NCBI RefSeq assembly: GCF_003814875.1
Contig: NZ_RKQF01000001.1
Span: 806,001-870,000, forward strand
Source of the DNA: Streptomyces sp. Ag109_O5-1
Lineage (GTDB): Bacteria; Actinomycetota; Actinomycetes; Streptomycetales; Streptomycetaceae
Direction: 5' to 3'
DNA: 64,000 nt
Part shown: piece after piece, positions 43,850 through 52,641 of the stretch
Numbering within the stretch: the first letter of the stretch is position 1
Layout: every line of letters starts with the position of its first letter
Position numbers and translations under genes: made by a program
The notes under the pieces: model-generated
What the model was told of the DNA's origin: nothing
The model's database searches: none
Seen by the model: the letters and a program-made list of their open reading frames with translations, nothing else

Positions 43850-43989
43850 GCGGAACTCCTGTTGCGGTTTCTTCGGGCACGCCGGAATTCAGGGGCGCGC
43901 GGCGCACGCACGGGCGCGGGCGCGGTGAATTCAGGCGGGAAAAGGAAGGAGGAGAAAGGAGGAGAGCGCGGCGGATCGTGGAGTGGTGA

Positions 43990-44073
43990 TCAGGCCGCGG
44001 CGCAACAGGAGGCGCTGGAGACGCGTGCGAGGTCGACGTGGCGTCGCCGCGTGAGGTCCAGTCGCATCTTCAT
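43990..44073 (-). CDS. Cysteine-rich leader peptide of the organosulfur operon
   Basis: A 27-aa frame too short for routine gene calling. It begins MKMRLDLTRRRHVDLARV, continues with a serine-rich stretch and ends CCAAA before TGA. This matches the conserved actinobacterial leader peptides (RLDLTRRRHVDLA...CC) found upstream of sulfur genes. Stalling at the double cysteine codons when cysteine is scarce is known in mycobacterial relatives to release downstream expression. A CT-rich tract between its stop and sfnG may mask the sfnG ribosome site. Start may be 44073 or 44067. Confidence 0.88.
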   Translation of the reverse strand: MKMRLDLTRRRHVDLARVSSASCCAAA

Positions 44074-44210
44074 GCCGTCGATGGTCGCAGTCGGTGTCGA
44101 GGGCCGTCAAGGAAAACCCGACCGTTCTCGTATCGCGGACCATGGGAATTCACGAACGTGTGACAGGGAAACCCTTGAACGCGCCCCGAATGGCCGCGCA
44201 TTCTGCGGGG

Positions 44211-45131
44211 GTGCGGACCGAACAGCTGGAATACATAGCGGCCGTGACCCGGCTCGGCTCGCTGCGCCGGGCGGCCGACGAACTGCGCCTGTCACAGCCC
44301 GCGTTGAGCGAGACCGTACGGAACCTGGAGCGGGAGCTGGGCGTCGACCTGCTGGAGCGCAAGCGCACCGGGGCGACGATGAGCGCGGCCGGGCAGGAGC
44401 TGCTGCCGCGGATCGTCGATGTGCTGGAGGCAGTGGACCGGCTGCGGGCGGCCGCCGGTGAGCAGCACCGCATCAGCCGGATGGTGCGCGTCGGCACGGT
44501 CAACGCGGCGACCGTGCCGCTGCTCATCCCGGTGCTGCGGGACTTCCGGGCCGCCCACCCGGTCACCCAGGTCGAGGTGGTGGGCGCGCAGCAGACGGAG
44601 ATCCAGCGGGGGCTGGCCGAAGGGGGTTTCGACCTGGGCCTGGTGAACCATCTCGACGGCGACGACGTGCCCGTCGGCTTCGAGGCCGCCGAACTGCTGC
44701 GCGGGCGGCCGGTGGTGTGTCTGCGACCGGACAGTCCGCTCGCCGGCCGGGCCGAGGTGTCGGCCGACGACCTGCTCACCGTGCCGCTGGTCGCCATGCG
44801 CACGGGCTATGTGATGCACCGCTATGTGCACCGACTGCTGGCGGGCCGGGCTCCCGCCTTCTCCTACTCGACCGACGGTGCGGAGATGGGCAAGCTGATG
44901 GTCGCGGAGGGGCTCGGGGCGACGGTCCTGCCGGACTTCAGTGTGGTCGGGGACCCGCTGGAGCGCGACGGGAGGATCGTGTGCCGGCCGCTGGCCGGGG
45001 ACGGCACCGAGGTGGTGCTGATGCTCCAGCGCCGGCGGTCCGAGTCCGTGCCGCAGGCCGCGCGGGACCTGCACGAGACGTTCGTACGCCGGGCGCGCGA
45101 CCTGGGCGGGACGGTCCCACGGCGGTCCTGA
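44211..45131 (+). CDS. LysR family transcriptional regulator
   Basis: About 306 aa. The LysR helix-turn-helix is at the N-terminus (YIAAVTRLGSLRRAADELRL, then SQPALSETVRNLE) and is followed by the periplasmic-binding-like effector domain. It is divergent from the leader peptide and organosulfur operon, so it is the probable activator, comparable to Cbl/CysB or SfnR in role. GTG 44211 starts nearest to the domain. ATG at 44190 or 44142 is possible, and none has a clear ribosome site. Confidence 0.9.
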   Translation: MRTEQLEYIAAVTRLGSLRRAADELRLSQPALSETVRNLERELGVDLLERKRTGATMSAAGQELLPRIVDVLEAVDRLRAAAGEQHRISRMVRVGTVNAATVPLLIPVLRDFRAAHPVTQVEVVGAQQTEIQRGLAEGGFDLGLVNHLDGDDVPVGFEAAELLRGRPVVCLRPDSPLAGRAEVSADDLLTVPLVAMRTGYVMHRYVHRLLAGRAPAFSYSTDGAEMGKLMVAEGLGATVLPDFSVVGDPLERDGRIVCRPLAGDGTEVVLMLQRRRSESVPQAARDLHETFVRRARDLGGTVPRRS

Positions 45132-45203
45132 GCGAACGCGGCGGCCTTCGCGTCGGTAAGGCCCCTCCCACCCGGCTTCCACCCGTTCGGCACAAAGCCG
45201 GAG

Positions 45204-45287
45204 GGAAATGGAAAGGCCATGGAAATGGAAAGGGGGCGCACCCATCGGCTTTCGGGAAACACGGACGGAAAACACTTTCGGGAAACA
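45204..45287. repeat. Paired 13-bp direct repeats in a convergent intergenic gap
   Basis: GGAAATGGAAAGG occurs at 45204-45216 and 45221-45233. CTTTCGGGAAACA occurs at 45249-45261 and 45275-45287. All copies are perfect. The 202-bp gap between the LysR and glycerol kinase stops is unusually purine-rich on the plus strand and has no gene. The function is unknown. Confidence 0.7.
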
Positions 45288-45333
45288 GGAGACAGAAAGG
45301 GCATTCATCCACGACGTGTTCCCGGCCGCGCGG

Positions 45334-46854
45334 TCAGGAAGGCCCGGGCGGCTTGATCCAGCCCAGGGACCGTTCGACGGCCCGTAGCCAGTTGTCGTAC
45401 TCCGCGTCCCGGTGGGCGGGGTCCATCGCGGGCAGCCAGCGGGCGGCCGGGTGCCAGTTGCGGCGCAGGACCTCCAGGTCCGGCCAGTAACCGGCGGCGA
45501 GCCCGGCGGCGTAGCCGGCGCCCAGGGAGACCGTCTCGGAGACCATCGGCCGTACCACGGGCACGTCGAGGACATCGGCGACGAACTGCATCAGAAGATT
45601 GTCCGCCGTCATGCCGCCGTCCACCTTCAGCTCCTTCAGCGCCACCGAGGAGTCGGCGTTCATGGCATCGACGACCTCACGTGTCTGCCAGCCCGTGGCC
45701 TCCAGGACCGCCCGGGCCAGGTGTCCGCTGGTGATGTAGGAGGTCAGACCGACGATGACGCCGCGTGCGTCGCTGCGCCAGCGGGGTGCGAACAGGCCGG
45801 AGAAGGCGGGCACGATGTAGCAGCCACCGTTGTCCTCGACGGTCCGTGCGAGCGTCTCGATCTCCGGCGCGCTGTTGATCAGCCCCAGCCGGTCGCGGAA
45901 CCACTGGACCAGTGCGCCGGTGACGGCTATCGACCCCTCCAGGGCGTAGACCGGGTCCCGGTCGCCGATCTTGTAGGCGACCGTGGTGAGCAGTCCGTGC
46001 CGGGACCGTACGACGTCGGTGCCGGTGTTGAGCAGCAGAAAGCTGCCCGTTCCGTACGTGCACTTGGCCTCGCCCGGGGAGAAGCAGGTCTGGCCGAAGA
46101 GGGCCGCCTGCTGGTCGCCGAGTGCGGCGGTGATGGGTACGCCGGGGAGCACCGCGCGGGCCTCGCCGTAGGTCTCCGCGTTGGACCTGATCTCGGGGAG
46201 CATCGGACGGGGGACGCCGAAGAACGCCAGGAGTTCCTCGTCCCAGGTGAGCGTGTGGATGTTCATCAGCATGGTGCGGCTGGCGTTGGTGGCGTCGGTC
46301 ATGTGCAGACCGCCGTCCGCACCACCGGTGAGGTTCCAGATCAGCCAGCTCTCCATCGTGCCGAACAGCACCTCGCCGTCCCGAGCGCGCTGTTCCAGGC
46401 CTTTGACGTGGTCGAACAGCCAGCGGATCCGCAGGGCCGAGAAGTAGGTGGAGGGCGGCAGACCGCAGCGGTCGAGAAAGAACTCCTCTCCGGGCCGCTG
46501 TCTGAGCTCCTCGACCAGGGGCGCCGTGCGGATGTCCTGCCAGACGAGCGCCCGGCCCAGCGGGGTGCCGGTACGCGGGTCCCAGAGCACCGTCGTCTCC
46601 CGCTGGTTGGCCAGGCCGATGGCGGCGACCTGCCCCGTGTCGACGGCCGCACCGGCTCCGGACAGGGCCTCGGCCACGACGCGCCGCAGGTTCTGCCAGA
46701 TCTCGACGGCGTCGTGTTCGACCCAGCCGGGCCTGGGGAAGTGCTGCTGGTGCTCCCGCTGCGCGACGGACACCAGCCGCCCACCCCGGTCGAACAGGAT
46801 GCATCGGGTGGAATTGGTGCCCTGATCGATGGACATCACATACCGTTCCACCAT
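45334..46854 (-). CDS. glpK: Glycerol kinase
   Basis: 506-aa FGGY-family glycerol kinase, full length. [16 protein letters not shown] is the N-terminal phosphate motif, [13 protein letters not shown] and [14 protein letters not shown] are substrate-side signatures, and [18 protein letters not shown] is the C-terminal FGGY signature. It makes glycerol 3-phosphate. No glycerol facilitator or glycerol-3-phosphate dehydrogenase gene adjoins, unlike the usual Streptomyces gyl operon. A GylR-like regulator is immediately upstream. Confidence 0.96.
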   Translation of the reverse strand: MVERYVMSIDQGTNSTRCILFDRGGRLVSVAQREHQQHFPRPGWVEHDAVEIWQNLRRVVAEALSGAGAAVDTGQVAAIGLANQRETTVLWDPRTGTPLGRALVWQDIRTAPLVEELRQRPGEEFFLDRCGLPPSTYFSALRIRWLFDHVKGLEQRARDGEVLFGTMESWLIWNLTGGADGGLHMTDATNASRTMLMNIHTLTWDEELLAFFGVPRPMLPEIRSNAETYGEARAVLPGVPITAALGDQQAALFGQTCFSPGEAKCTYGTGSFLLLNTGTDVVRSRHGLLTTVAYKIGDRDPVYALEGSIAVTGALVQWFRDRLGLINSAPEIETLARTVEDNGGCYIVPAFSGLFAPRWRSDARGVIVGLTSYITSGHLARAVLEATGWQTREVVDAMNADSSVALKELKVDGGMTADNLLMQFVADVLDVPVVRPMVSETVSLGAGYAAGLAAGYWPDLEVLRRNWHPAARWLPAMDPAHRDAEYDNWLRAVERSLGWIKPPGPS

Positions 46855-46914
46855 GATCGGGTCCGCCTTCCGATGGGTCGCGAAGCGAGCACGGGGGCCG
46901 GGGGCCGGGGCGAT

Positions 46915-47682
46915 TTACCAACGGGCGGCGCCCAGGTCTCGGGAGATCGCCCGTGCGGCCTCGCGTATCAGCGTGATCAGGGTGGGCCGGGGCCGGCCCT
47001 GGCTGTCGCAGACCCGCTCGACCGGCCCGGACAGCCCGATGGCACCGACGACAAGGCCGCCATGTCCTCGGATCGGCACCGCGAGCCCGGCCTCGCCCAT
47101 GCTCATCTCCTGTACCTCGGCGGCCCAGCCCTGTTCCCGCACCTCGGCGAGCGCCCGGGTGAGCTGCTCGCGGGTGACCAGGGTGTGCCGGGTGTACTCG
47201 TCGAGGCCCGCTTCCAGCGCGGGCTCCAGCGGCGCGGTCCCGTAGGCGAGCAGCACCTTGCCCAGAGAGGAGGCGTGCAGGGGCAGCAGCGAACCCACGT
47301 CCAGGGTCTGGAGGGAGTCGTCCGGCCGGAACACGTGGTGGACGACCAGGACCATGCCTTCCAGGGGGGTGCCCAGGCGCACCGCCTCCCCGCTGCGGGC
47401 GGCCAGGGCGTCGGCCCAGTTGATGGACCGGGACCGCAGTTCGTTGACGTCGAGATAGCTCGTGCCGAGATGCAGCAGGGCGGCTCCGAGCTGGTACTTC
47501 CCGGTGGTCGCGTCCTGCTCCACGAAATCCACGTGCTGGAGCGTGCGCAGAATGCCGTGGGCCGTTCCCTTGGCCAGCCCGAGGGAGGCCGCCACCTCCC
47601 CGAGCCCGAGTCGGCGAGGCCCACCGGCGAGCAGGCGCAGAATCGCGGCCGCCCGTTCGATCGACTGGACCGGACCGGCCAT
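46915..47682 (-). CDS. IclR family regulator, GylR-like
   Basis: 255-aa IclR-type repressor. The start SIERAAAILRLLAGGPRRLG, the helix-turn-helix VAASLGLAKGTAHGILRTLQ and HHVFRPDDSLQTLD closely resemble GylR, the glycerol operon regulator of Streptomyces. It lies 60 bp upstream of the glycerol kinase gene on the same strand, so it very likely controls that gene with glycerol 3-phosphate as effector. No strong ribosome site is visible. Confidence 0.93.
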   Translation of the reverse strand: MAGPVQSIERAAAILRLLAGGPRRLGLGEVAASLGLAKGTAHGILRTLQHVDFVEQDATTGKYQLGAALLHLGTSYLDVNELRSRSINWADALAARSGEAVRLGTPLEGMVLVVHHVFRPDDSLQTLDVGSLLPLHASSLGKVLLAYGTAPLEPALEAGLDEYTRHTLVTREQLTRALAEVREQGWAAEVQEMSMGEAGLAVPIRGHGGLVVGAIGLSGPVERVCDSQGRPRPTLITLIREAARAISRDLGAARW

Positions 47683-47881
47683 GAAGCGAGCTTATTACCC
47701 CTGGAGACGGTTCGCCGTGCGAGGTGAACGGTGGGACACGCGGGGCGGGACAGCAGCGTTCGGTAATGCCGACCTACGTTCATTGACCGACCCGATACGG
47801 CTCCTTAGCGTGCTACGTGGTCCGGCAGTGCGCCGCGGCGCATGATGCGGGGCCGATAACGCTCACCCCTGGAGACACGAG

Positions 47882-48307
47882 ATGACGGTAGAGCTCAACA
47901 CCCTGGTGCGGGAGGCATACGAACACGTCTTCCCGATGCCGCCCGTTGCCGGTGCCGTCTCGGACGTGCGTCGACGGGCGGGCGCGGCCCTGGCCGCCTG
48001 GAAGGTGTCCCCGGAGATCGTCGAGGACGCTCTGCTGGTGGTGTCGGAGCTGCTCACGAACGCGATCGTGCATGCCCTGCCCCCCGCGGTGCTGCGGCTT
48101 TCGTGGATCCGGGACGCCGGTTTCGGCACCCTGCACATCGAGGTCACCGACGCGGGTCCCGCACGTACCGCGGGGCAGGCGCCCGAGGGTATCGACCCCG
48201 ACGAGCACGGCCGGGGCGAGGAGATCGTCCACGCGCTGGCGACTCGGCACGGCATACGCGTCCGCCCCGGCGGCTTCACCCGGTGGGCCGACCTCGTCGC
48301 GGTATGA
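47882..48307 (+). CDS. RsbW-like ATP-binding (HATPase_c) protein
   Basis: 141-aa GHKL ATPase domain. The N box is VSELLTNAIVHA, the G1-like box EVTDAGPA and the G2 region HGRGEEIVHALA. Such stand-alone domains are anti-sigma or switch kinases in Streptomyces and often have PP2C partners. A PP2C phosphatase gene converges on it 62 bp away. GGAG lies seven bases before the ATG. Confidence 0.88.
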   Translation: MTVELNTLVREAYEHVFPMPPVAGAVSDVRRRAGAALAAWKVSPEIVEDALLVVSELLTNAIVHALPPAVLRLSWIRDAGFGTLHIEVTDAGPARTAGQAPEGIDPDEHGRGEEIVHALATRHGIRVRPGGFTRWADLVAV

Positions 48308-48315
48308 GTCGCGAG

Positions 48316-48395
48316 GTGAAACGGCGGGCTGCTGGACGGCCGGCTGATGCGCGGCGTGAAACGGGCGGGCTACTGGACTGCGGGCTGATGAGGCG
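48316..48395. repeat. 40-bp tandem duplication at the end of the PP2C gene
   Basis: Two imperfect 40-bp units both begin GTGAAACGG and contain CGGGCT, CTGGAC and GGGCTGATG-like segments (48316-48355 and 48356-48395). The second unit encodes the last residues and stop of the PP2C phosphatase. The first lies in the gap to the ATPase gene. It looks like a local duplication that trimmed or extended the phosphatase tail. Confidence 0.65.
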
Positions 48396-49701
48396 ACGGG
48401 AACGCGACGCCGTTCCGCTCGGCTGACCGCCTGCCACCCTCCGGGCCGCCCGCGGCGGACCGGGAGCGCGACACCACGGGGACGGAACCCCGGTCGGCAC
48501 GGCTCCCCGAATCCCGCGGCACCGATTCGATCCCGACCGACTCGGACGCGACCGCTTCGTCCGTGGCCTGCATACGAAGCAGGAGCAGCGCCGCGTCGTC
48601 GTGCAGCCGGCCTCCCACATGCGCCAGCAGTTCGTCATGGACGGCGGAGAGGACGTGTTCCGGCTCGTCGGACACATGGCGTGCCACGCCGTCGGCCAGC
48701 GGGTAGAACTCGCGGGCCCGGTCGCGGGCCTCGGTGACACCGTCGGTGTAGAGCAGCAGCTGATCGCCGTCGGAGAACGGCAGGATCTCCAGGCAGGGGG
48801 GCTCGCCGACGAGGGCGCGCAGGCCCAGCGGCGGAGCCGGACGGGTGGGTTCGACCGCGGCGACGTCTCCCGAGGCGGATATCAGCAGGGGAGCCGCGTG
48901 TCCGCAGTTGACCACTTCCAGCTCCCCCGCACGCGGGTGTCCGACGACCACCGCGGTGACGAAGTCGTCGGGACCGAGGTTGCGCGCCAGGCTCCGCTCG
49001 ATCCTGCCGACGACGGCGAGGAGGTCGGGCTCGTCGTAGACGGCCTCACGGAAGACACCGAGGACGAGTGCAGTGGTCCCCACGGCCGTCAGTCCCTTGC
49101 CGCGCACGTCGCCGACGATCAGCCGCACCCCGTGCGGGGTGGGCACCAGGGCGTAGAAGTCACCGCCGATCCGGGCCTCCGCCGCCGCGGCGCTGTAGCG
49201 GACCGCCACCCGGAAGGGGCCCACGGTCTGCGGGATGGGCTTCAGAACCGCGTGCTGGGCGGCTTCGGCGACCGAGCGGACGGCGGCGAGCACGCGTTCC
49301 CGGCGGGAGCGCAGTGCGCTGGCCAGGGCGCTCGCCAGCGTGACGGCCAGCAGGGACGAGAGGACGACCGCCAGCTGGCGCCCCGGCACCCCGTGCCTGG
49401 TGCCCAGCGTCGCGCCCAGCACCGCGGCCAGGAAGCCGACGCACAGGACACCCCGGGCGCCGTTGGTGCTGGCGGCCAGGGCCGGCCCGGCCGCCAGCAA
49501 CGGCAGCCAGAACATCCCCGAGCCGCCCAGGGCGTCCACGATCACGACGCCGGAGACGACCAGGACGGGCACCACGGGAACTCCGGCGGCCAGCTGGGCG
49601 GCGGCGCGCCGGGAGGCCGACGCTCCCCGGCCTGCCGCTCGCTTCGTGAACGGCCACAACGGCCAGTGGTCGCCACCGTGGTCTCGGGCCTGGCTCATCA
49701 T
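48370..49701 (-). CDS. Membrane-bound SpoIIE-type PP2C phosphatase
   Basis: 443-aa protein. About four membrane segments occupy residues 30-135. The SpoIIE/RsbU-type PP2C domain follows: ARIGGDFYALVPTPHG, VGDVRGKGLTAVG, NCGHAAPLLI, LLLYTDGVTEARD and a final DDAALLLLR. It probably dephosphorylates an anti-anti-sigma factor. ATG 49701 is used; the 49698 and 49755 starts are also possible. The Ser/Arg-rich last 50 residues are disordered. Confidence 0.9.
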   Translation of the reverse strand: MMSQARDHGGDHWPLWPFTKRAAGRGASASRRAAAQLAAGVPVVPVLVVSGVVIVDALGGSGMFWLPLLAAGPALAASTNGARGVLCVGFLAAVLGATLGTRHGVPGRQLAVVLSSLLAVTLASALASALRSRRERVLAAVRSVAEAAQHAVLKPIPQTVGPFRVAVRYSAAAAEARIGGDFYALVPTPHGVRLIVGDVRGKGLTAVGTTALVLGVFREAVYDEPDLLAVVGRIERSLARNLGPDDFVTAVVVGHPRAGELEVVNCGHAAPLLISASGDVAAVEPTRPAPPLGLRALVGEPPCLEILPFSDGDQLLLYTDGVTEARDRAREFYPLADGVARHVSDEPEHVLSAVHDELLAHVGGRLHDDAALLLLRMQATDEAVASESVGIESVPRDSGSRADRGSVPVVSRSRSAAGGPEGGRRSAERNGVAFPSPHQPAVQ

Positions 49702-49798
49702 TACTGTCCGCAATCCTCGCCTGTACGGGGGGTACTCCCGACTTGTCCGTTTCATCCAGGAAACGGGGTTCGGTCAGTACGCCACAAGGAGCGGATTT

Positions 49799-50557
49799 TC
49801 AGATAGTGAGCGAGAGGCCTCTGGTGACGCGGTCGGCGGTGGGGATCAGCCGGTCCCGGATCTCCTGGAGCCGGGAGATCCGTTCCACCGGGAGGGAGAC
49901 ACCCAGCGAGCCGAGGACGTCACCGCGGTAGATGGGCACGGCGACGCACACCGTGCCGAGCGAGTACTCCTCGAGGTCCGTGACCGCCGGGGCCAGCGGG
50001 GAGGAGTCGAGCCTGCGGAGCAGTTCCTGGAGGTTGGTGATGGTCCGTGGCGTCAGGTCGGCGAGGTGGTGCCGGGAGAGGTAGTCGCGGCGGGCGTCCT
50101 CGTCCAGTTCGCGCAGCACGGACTTGCCGAGCGCGGTGGCGTGTCCCGCGTCCTCGAATCCCACCCAGAGGTCGACCCGGGGCGTACGGGGGCCGTCGAC
50201 GATCTCGGCGACGCTGATCTCGCCCCCCTCGTAGAAGGTGAGGTAGGTGGCGGTGGCCAGCTCGTCGCGCAGTGCGACGAGGGTGGGCCGGACCCGGCTG
50301 AGCAGCGCCTGTGCCTGGCCCGCGGTGTGCAGCGTCTGCAGCTTATCGCCGAGGACGAAGCCGCCGTCGTCCAGTTTCCGCAGGTATCCGTCGTGGACCA
50401 GCGTCCGCAGCAGGTGGTAGGCGGTCGCCAGGGGCAGCCCGGTCTCACGGGCGAGCAGCTTCGCCGGCGCGCCGTTCTCGTGCGCGCTCACCGCCTCCAG
50501 CAGACGGAAGGCACGCTGCACGGACATGATGAGCGTGGGGCTCTCGTGAACGCTCAT
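49799..50557 (-). CDS. IclR family transcriptional regulator
   Basis: 252-aa IclR protein. The helix-turn-helix is AFRLLEAVSAHENGAPAKLL with ETGLPLATAYHLLRTL, and the effector domain has YEGGEISVAEIVDGP, GHATALGKSVL and CVAVPIYRGDVLGSLGVSLP. ATG 50557 begins the conserved region. No catabolic gene adjoins, so the regulon is unknown. It is divergent from the polysaccharide locus across a 327-bp gap with tandem repeats. Confidence 0.93.
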   Translation of the reverse strand: MSVHESPTLIMSVQRAFRLLEAVSAHENGAPAKLLARETGLPLATAYHLLRTLVHDGYLRKLDDGGFVLGDKLQTLHTAGQAQALLSRVRPTLVALRDELATATYLTFYEGGEISVAEIVDGPRTPRVDLWVGFEDAGHATALGKSVLRELDEDARRDYLSRHHLADLTPRTITNLQELLRRLDSSPLAPAVTDLEEYSLGTVCVAVPIYRGDVLGSLGVSLPVERISRLQEIRDRLIPTADRVTRGLSLTI

Positions 50558-50716
50558 GCCACCAGCGTGCGCCGGACATCCGGTACGGGCAAGACGCACG
50601 GCTCGTACGTCTCCCCGGAAGGCGCATCCGCGGCCCCCGGGCAAAACCTCCTCACCGCCTCACCCTGCCCCCTCTTCACCTCGTGGCCACAGTGGCGATT
50701 TTCTCCGCTCGCCTCA

Positions 50717-50797
50717 TTTCCACCGGTCCGTCATTCCTTTCCACCGGTCCGACGTTCCTTTCCACCGGTCCGACGTTCCTTTCCACCGGTCCGCCGT
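50717..50797. repeat. Four 21-bp tandem repeats ahead of the polysaccharide locus
   Basis: Four near-identical units starting TTTCCACCGGTCCG begin at 50717, 50738, 50759 and 50780, exactly 21 bp (two helical turns) apart; the fourth is partial. Each contains the palindrome ACCGGT. They end about 90 bp before the start of the RmlA-type gene and lie in the 50558-50884 gap, which holds no convincing gene. Stacked sites for a regulator on one face of the helix would look like this. Confidence 0.85.
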
Positions 50798-50884
50798 GGC
50801 CGCCCACGACAGACAGGGCAGGCCGACCGTCCCGGTCCACGGAATCGGCCCGCCTGTGCGTCCGGCATAAGTAGGGTGATGCGC

Positions 50885-51952
50885 ATGAAGGCACTTTTGT
50901 TGTCTGGTGGCTCAGGTACCCGATTGCGCCCCATAACCCATACCTCGGCGAAGCAACTCGTACCCGTCGCGAACAAGCCGGTGCTGTTCTACGGTCTGGA
51001 GGCGATCGCCGAGGCGGGCGTCACCGAGGTCGGGATCGTCGTCGGGGACACCGCCGGGGAGATCCGGGAGGCGGTCGGCGACGGTTCCGCGTTCGGTCTC
51101 GACGTCACCTACATTTCGCAGGCAGCACCTCTGGGGCTGGCCCATGCGGTGCTGATCGCCCGTGAGTTCCTGGGCGACGACGACTTCGTGATGTACCTCG
51201 GTGACAACTTCGTCGTCGGTGGCATCACGGCGCTGGTCGACGCGTTCCGCTCCGAACGGCCGCACGCCCGGATCCTGTTGACCAAGGTGCCGAACCCGAC
51301 CGCGTTCGGCGTGGCCGAACTGGACACGGCGGGCCGGGTGATCGGCCTGGAGGAGAAGCCCGCCCGCCCCAAGAGCGAACTGGCGCTGGTGGGCGTGTAT
51401 CTGTTCAGCCCGGTCATCCATGAGGCCGTACGCGCGATCGAGCCGTCCGGGCGTGGTGAGCTGGAGATCACGGACGCCATCCAGTGGCTGATCGACGCCG
51501 GACGCGATGTGCGGTCCACGACGATCTCCGGGTACTGGAAGGACACCGGGAACGTCACCGACATGCTGGAGGTCAACCGCTCGGTGCTGGAGTCCCTGGA
51601 GCGCCGGATCGACGGCACGGTGGACGACGACAGCGAGATCATCGGCCGAGTACGGATCGAGCCCGGGGCGAAGGTGACCGGCAGCCGGATCGTCGGTCCG
51701 GTGGTCGTCGGCGCCAACACCGTGATCACCGACTCGTACGTCGGCCCGTTCACGTCGATCGCCGGCGACTGCCGTATCGAGGACAGCGAGATCGAGTACT
51801 CGATCATGTTGCGCGACTCCTCGATGAGCGGTGTCCGGCGGGTGGAGGCCTCCCTCATCGGCCGCAACGTCGAGGTCACTCCCGCGCCCCGCAAGCCCGC
51901 CGCCCACCGGTTCGTCCTCGGCGACCACAGCAAGGTGCAGATCGCGTCATGA
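50885..51952 (+). CDS. Glucose-1-phosphate thymidylyltransferase, long form (RmlA/StrD-like)
   Basis: 355-aa nucleotidyltransferase. LLLSGGSGTRLRPITHTSAK is the nucleotide-binding signature, and YLGDNFVVGG and GLEEKPARPKSELALVGVYL follow. The last 110 residues are a left-handed beta-helix, making it the long StrD/RmlA2 form rather than the 290-aa one. It should make dTDP-glucose. ATG 50885 has AGGG eight bases upstream. It opens the polysaccharide locus; no rmlB, rmlC or rmlD is visible here. Confidence 0.92.
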   Translation: MKALLLSGGSGTRLRPITHTSAKQLVPVANKPVLFYGLEAIAEAGVTEVGIVVGDTAGEIREAVGDGSAFGLDVTYISQAAPLGLAHAVLIAREFLGDDDFVMYLGDNFVVGGITALVDAFRSERPHARILLTKVPNPTAFGVAELDTAGRVIGLEEKPARPKSELALVGVYLFSPVIHEAVRAIEPSGRGELEITDAIQWLIDAGRDVRSTTISGYWKDTGNVTDMLEVNRSVLESLERRIDGTVDDDSEIIGRVRIEPGAKVTGSRIVGPVVVGANTVITDSYVGPFTSIAGDCRIEDSEIEYSIMLRDSSMSGVRRVEASLIGRNVEVTPAPRKPAAHRFVLGDHSKVQIAS

Positions 51953-52024
51953 GGAAACGTGCGGCGCACTGATCGTGGGGCACGACACGGACGGGACGAA
52001 TGACGAGAAGAAAGGTTTCACACG

Positions 52025-52624
52025 GTGAACTTCAAGGTGCAGCCGACCGCCCAGGTCGACGGGACGGCCACGATCGGTGACGGTACGACGGTCTGGGACC
52101 TGGCCCAGATCCGGGAGGACGCCCGGCTCGGCAGCGCCTGCATCGTGGGCCGGGGAGCCTATGTCGGCCCGGGGGTGCGGATCGGCGACAACGTCAAGCT
52201 CCAGAACTACGCTCTGGTCTACGAACCCGCGGTGCTCGGTGACGGGGTGTTCGTCGGCCCGGCGGCGGTACTCACCAACGACTACTTCCCGCGCTCGGTG
52301 GATCCGCAGGGCAAGCTGAAGCGCGGCGGCGACTGGGAGGCCGTGGCCGTGGTGGTCGCCGAGGGTGCCTCGCTGGGCGCCCGTTCGGTGTGTGTGGCGC
52401 CGGTGCGCGTCGGCCGCTGGGCGCTGGTCGCCGCGGGTGCCGTGGTGACCCGGGACGTGCCGGACTTCGCGCTCGTGGCCGGTGTGCCGGCGCGCCGGAT
52501 CGGCTGGGTGGGGCGGGCCGGCGTACGCCTGGTCGAGCGGGAGGGCGAGCCGGGCGCGTGGGAGTGCCCCGAGACGGGCGCGCTGTACGACGAGAAGGAC
52601 GGGGAACTCACCGAACACGCATGA
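52025..52624 (+). CDS. Hexapeptide-repeat acyltransferase (WbpD/WlbB-like)
   Basis: 199-aa left-handed beta-helix protein. Repeats run from VQPTAQVDGTATIGDGTTVW through GRGAYVGPGVRIGDNVKLQN to VAAGAVVTRDVPDFALVAGV. The family acetylates amino groups on nucleotide-activated amino sugars. It starts at GTG 52025 and follows the RmlA-type gene by 72 bp. The presence of an N-acetyltransferase suggests a rare diamino or deoxyamino sugar in the polymer. Confidence 0.9.
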   Translation: MNFKVQPTAQVDGTATIGDGTTVWDLAQIREDARLGSACIVGRGAYVGPGVRIGDNVKLQNYALVYEPAVLGDGVFVGPAAVLTNDYFPRSVDPQGKLKRGGDWEAVAVVVAEGASLGARSVCVAPVRVGRWALVAAGAVVTRDVPDFALVAGVPARRIGWVGRAGVRLVEREGEPGAWECPETGALYDEKDGELTEHA

Positions 52625-52641
52625 CAGCTGTTTTCAGCTGT
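52624..52641 (+). terminator. Small hairpin after the acyltransferase gene
   Basis: ACAGCTG-TTTT-CAGCTGT directly overlaps the acyltransferase stop and is followed by TTCCC. It is a 7-bp stem that may end the two-gene transcript. The 52642-52900 gap is lower in GC than its surroundings, contains two CAGGGGGG-TT tracts (52736 and 52877) and no gene. It probably holds the promoter of the following operon. Confidence 0.4.

Noticed and set aside
43931..44143. 70-codon minus-strand frame around the leader peptide
   Set aside because: It overlaps the 27-codon leader in another frame. Only the leader frame matches a known conserved peptide.
47697..47876. 12-bp direct repeat ACCCCTGGAGAC flanking the gap between the GylR-like gene and the RsbW-like gene
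   Set aside because: The second copy is the ribosome site of the RsbW-like gene. Two copies with no symmetry are weak evidence for an operator.
50676..50894. Small minus-strand frame encoding a repeated VGPVERN heptad
   Set aside because: The peptide repeat only reflects the 21-bp DNA repeats. All frames across the repeat are periodic and none has a ribosome site or family match.
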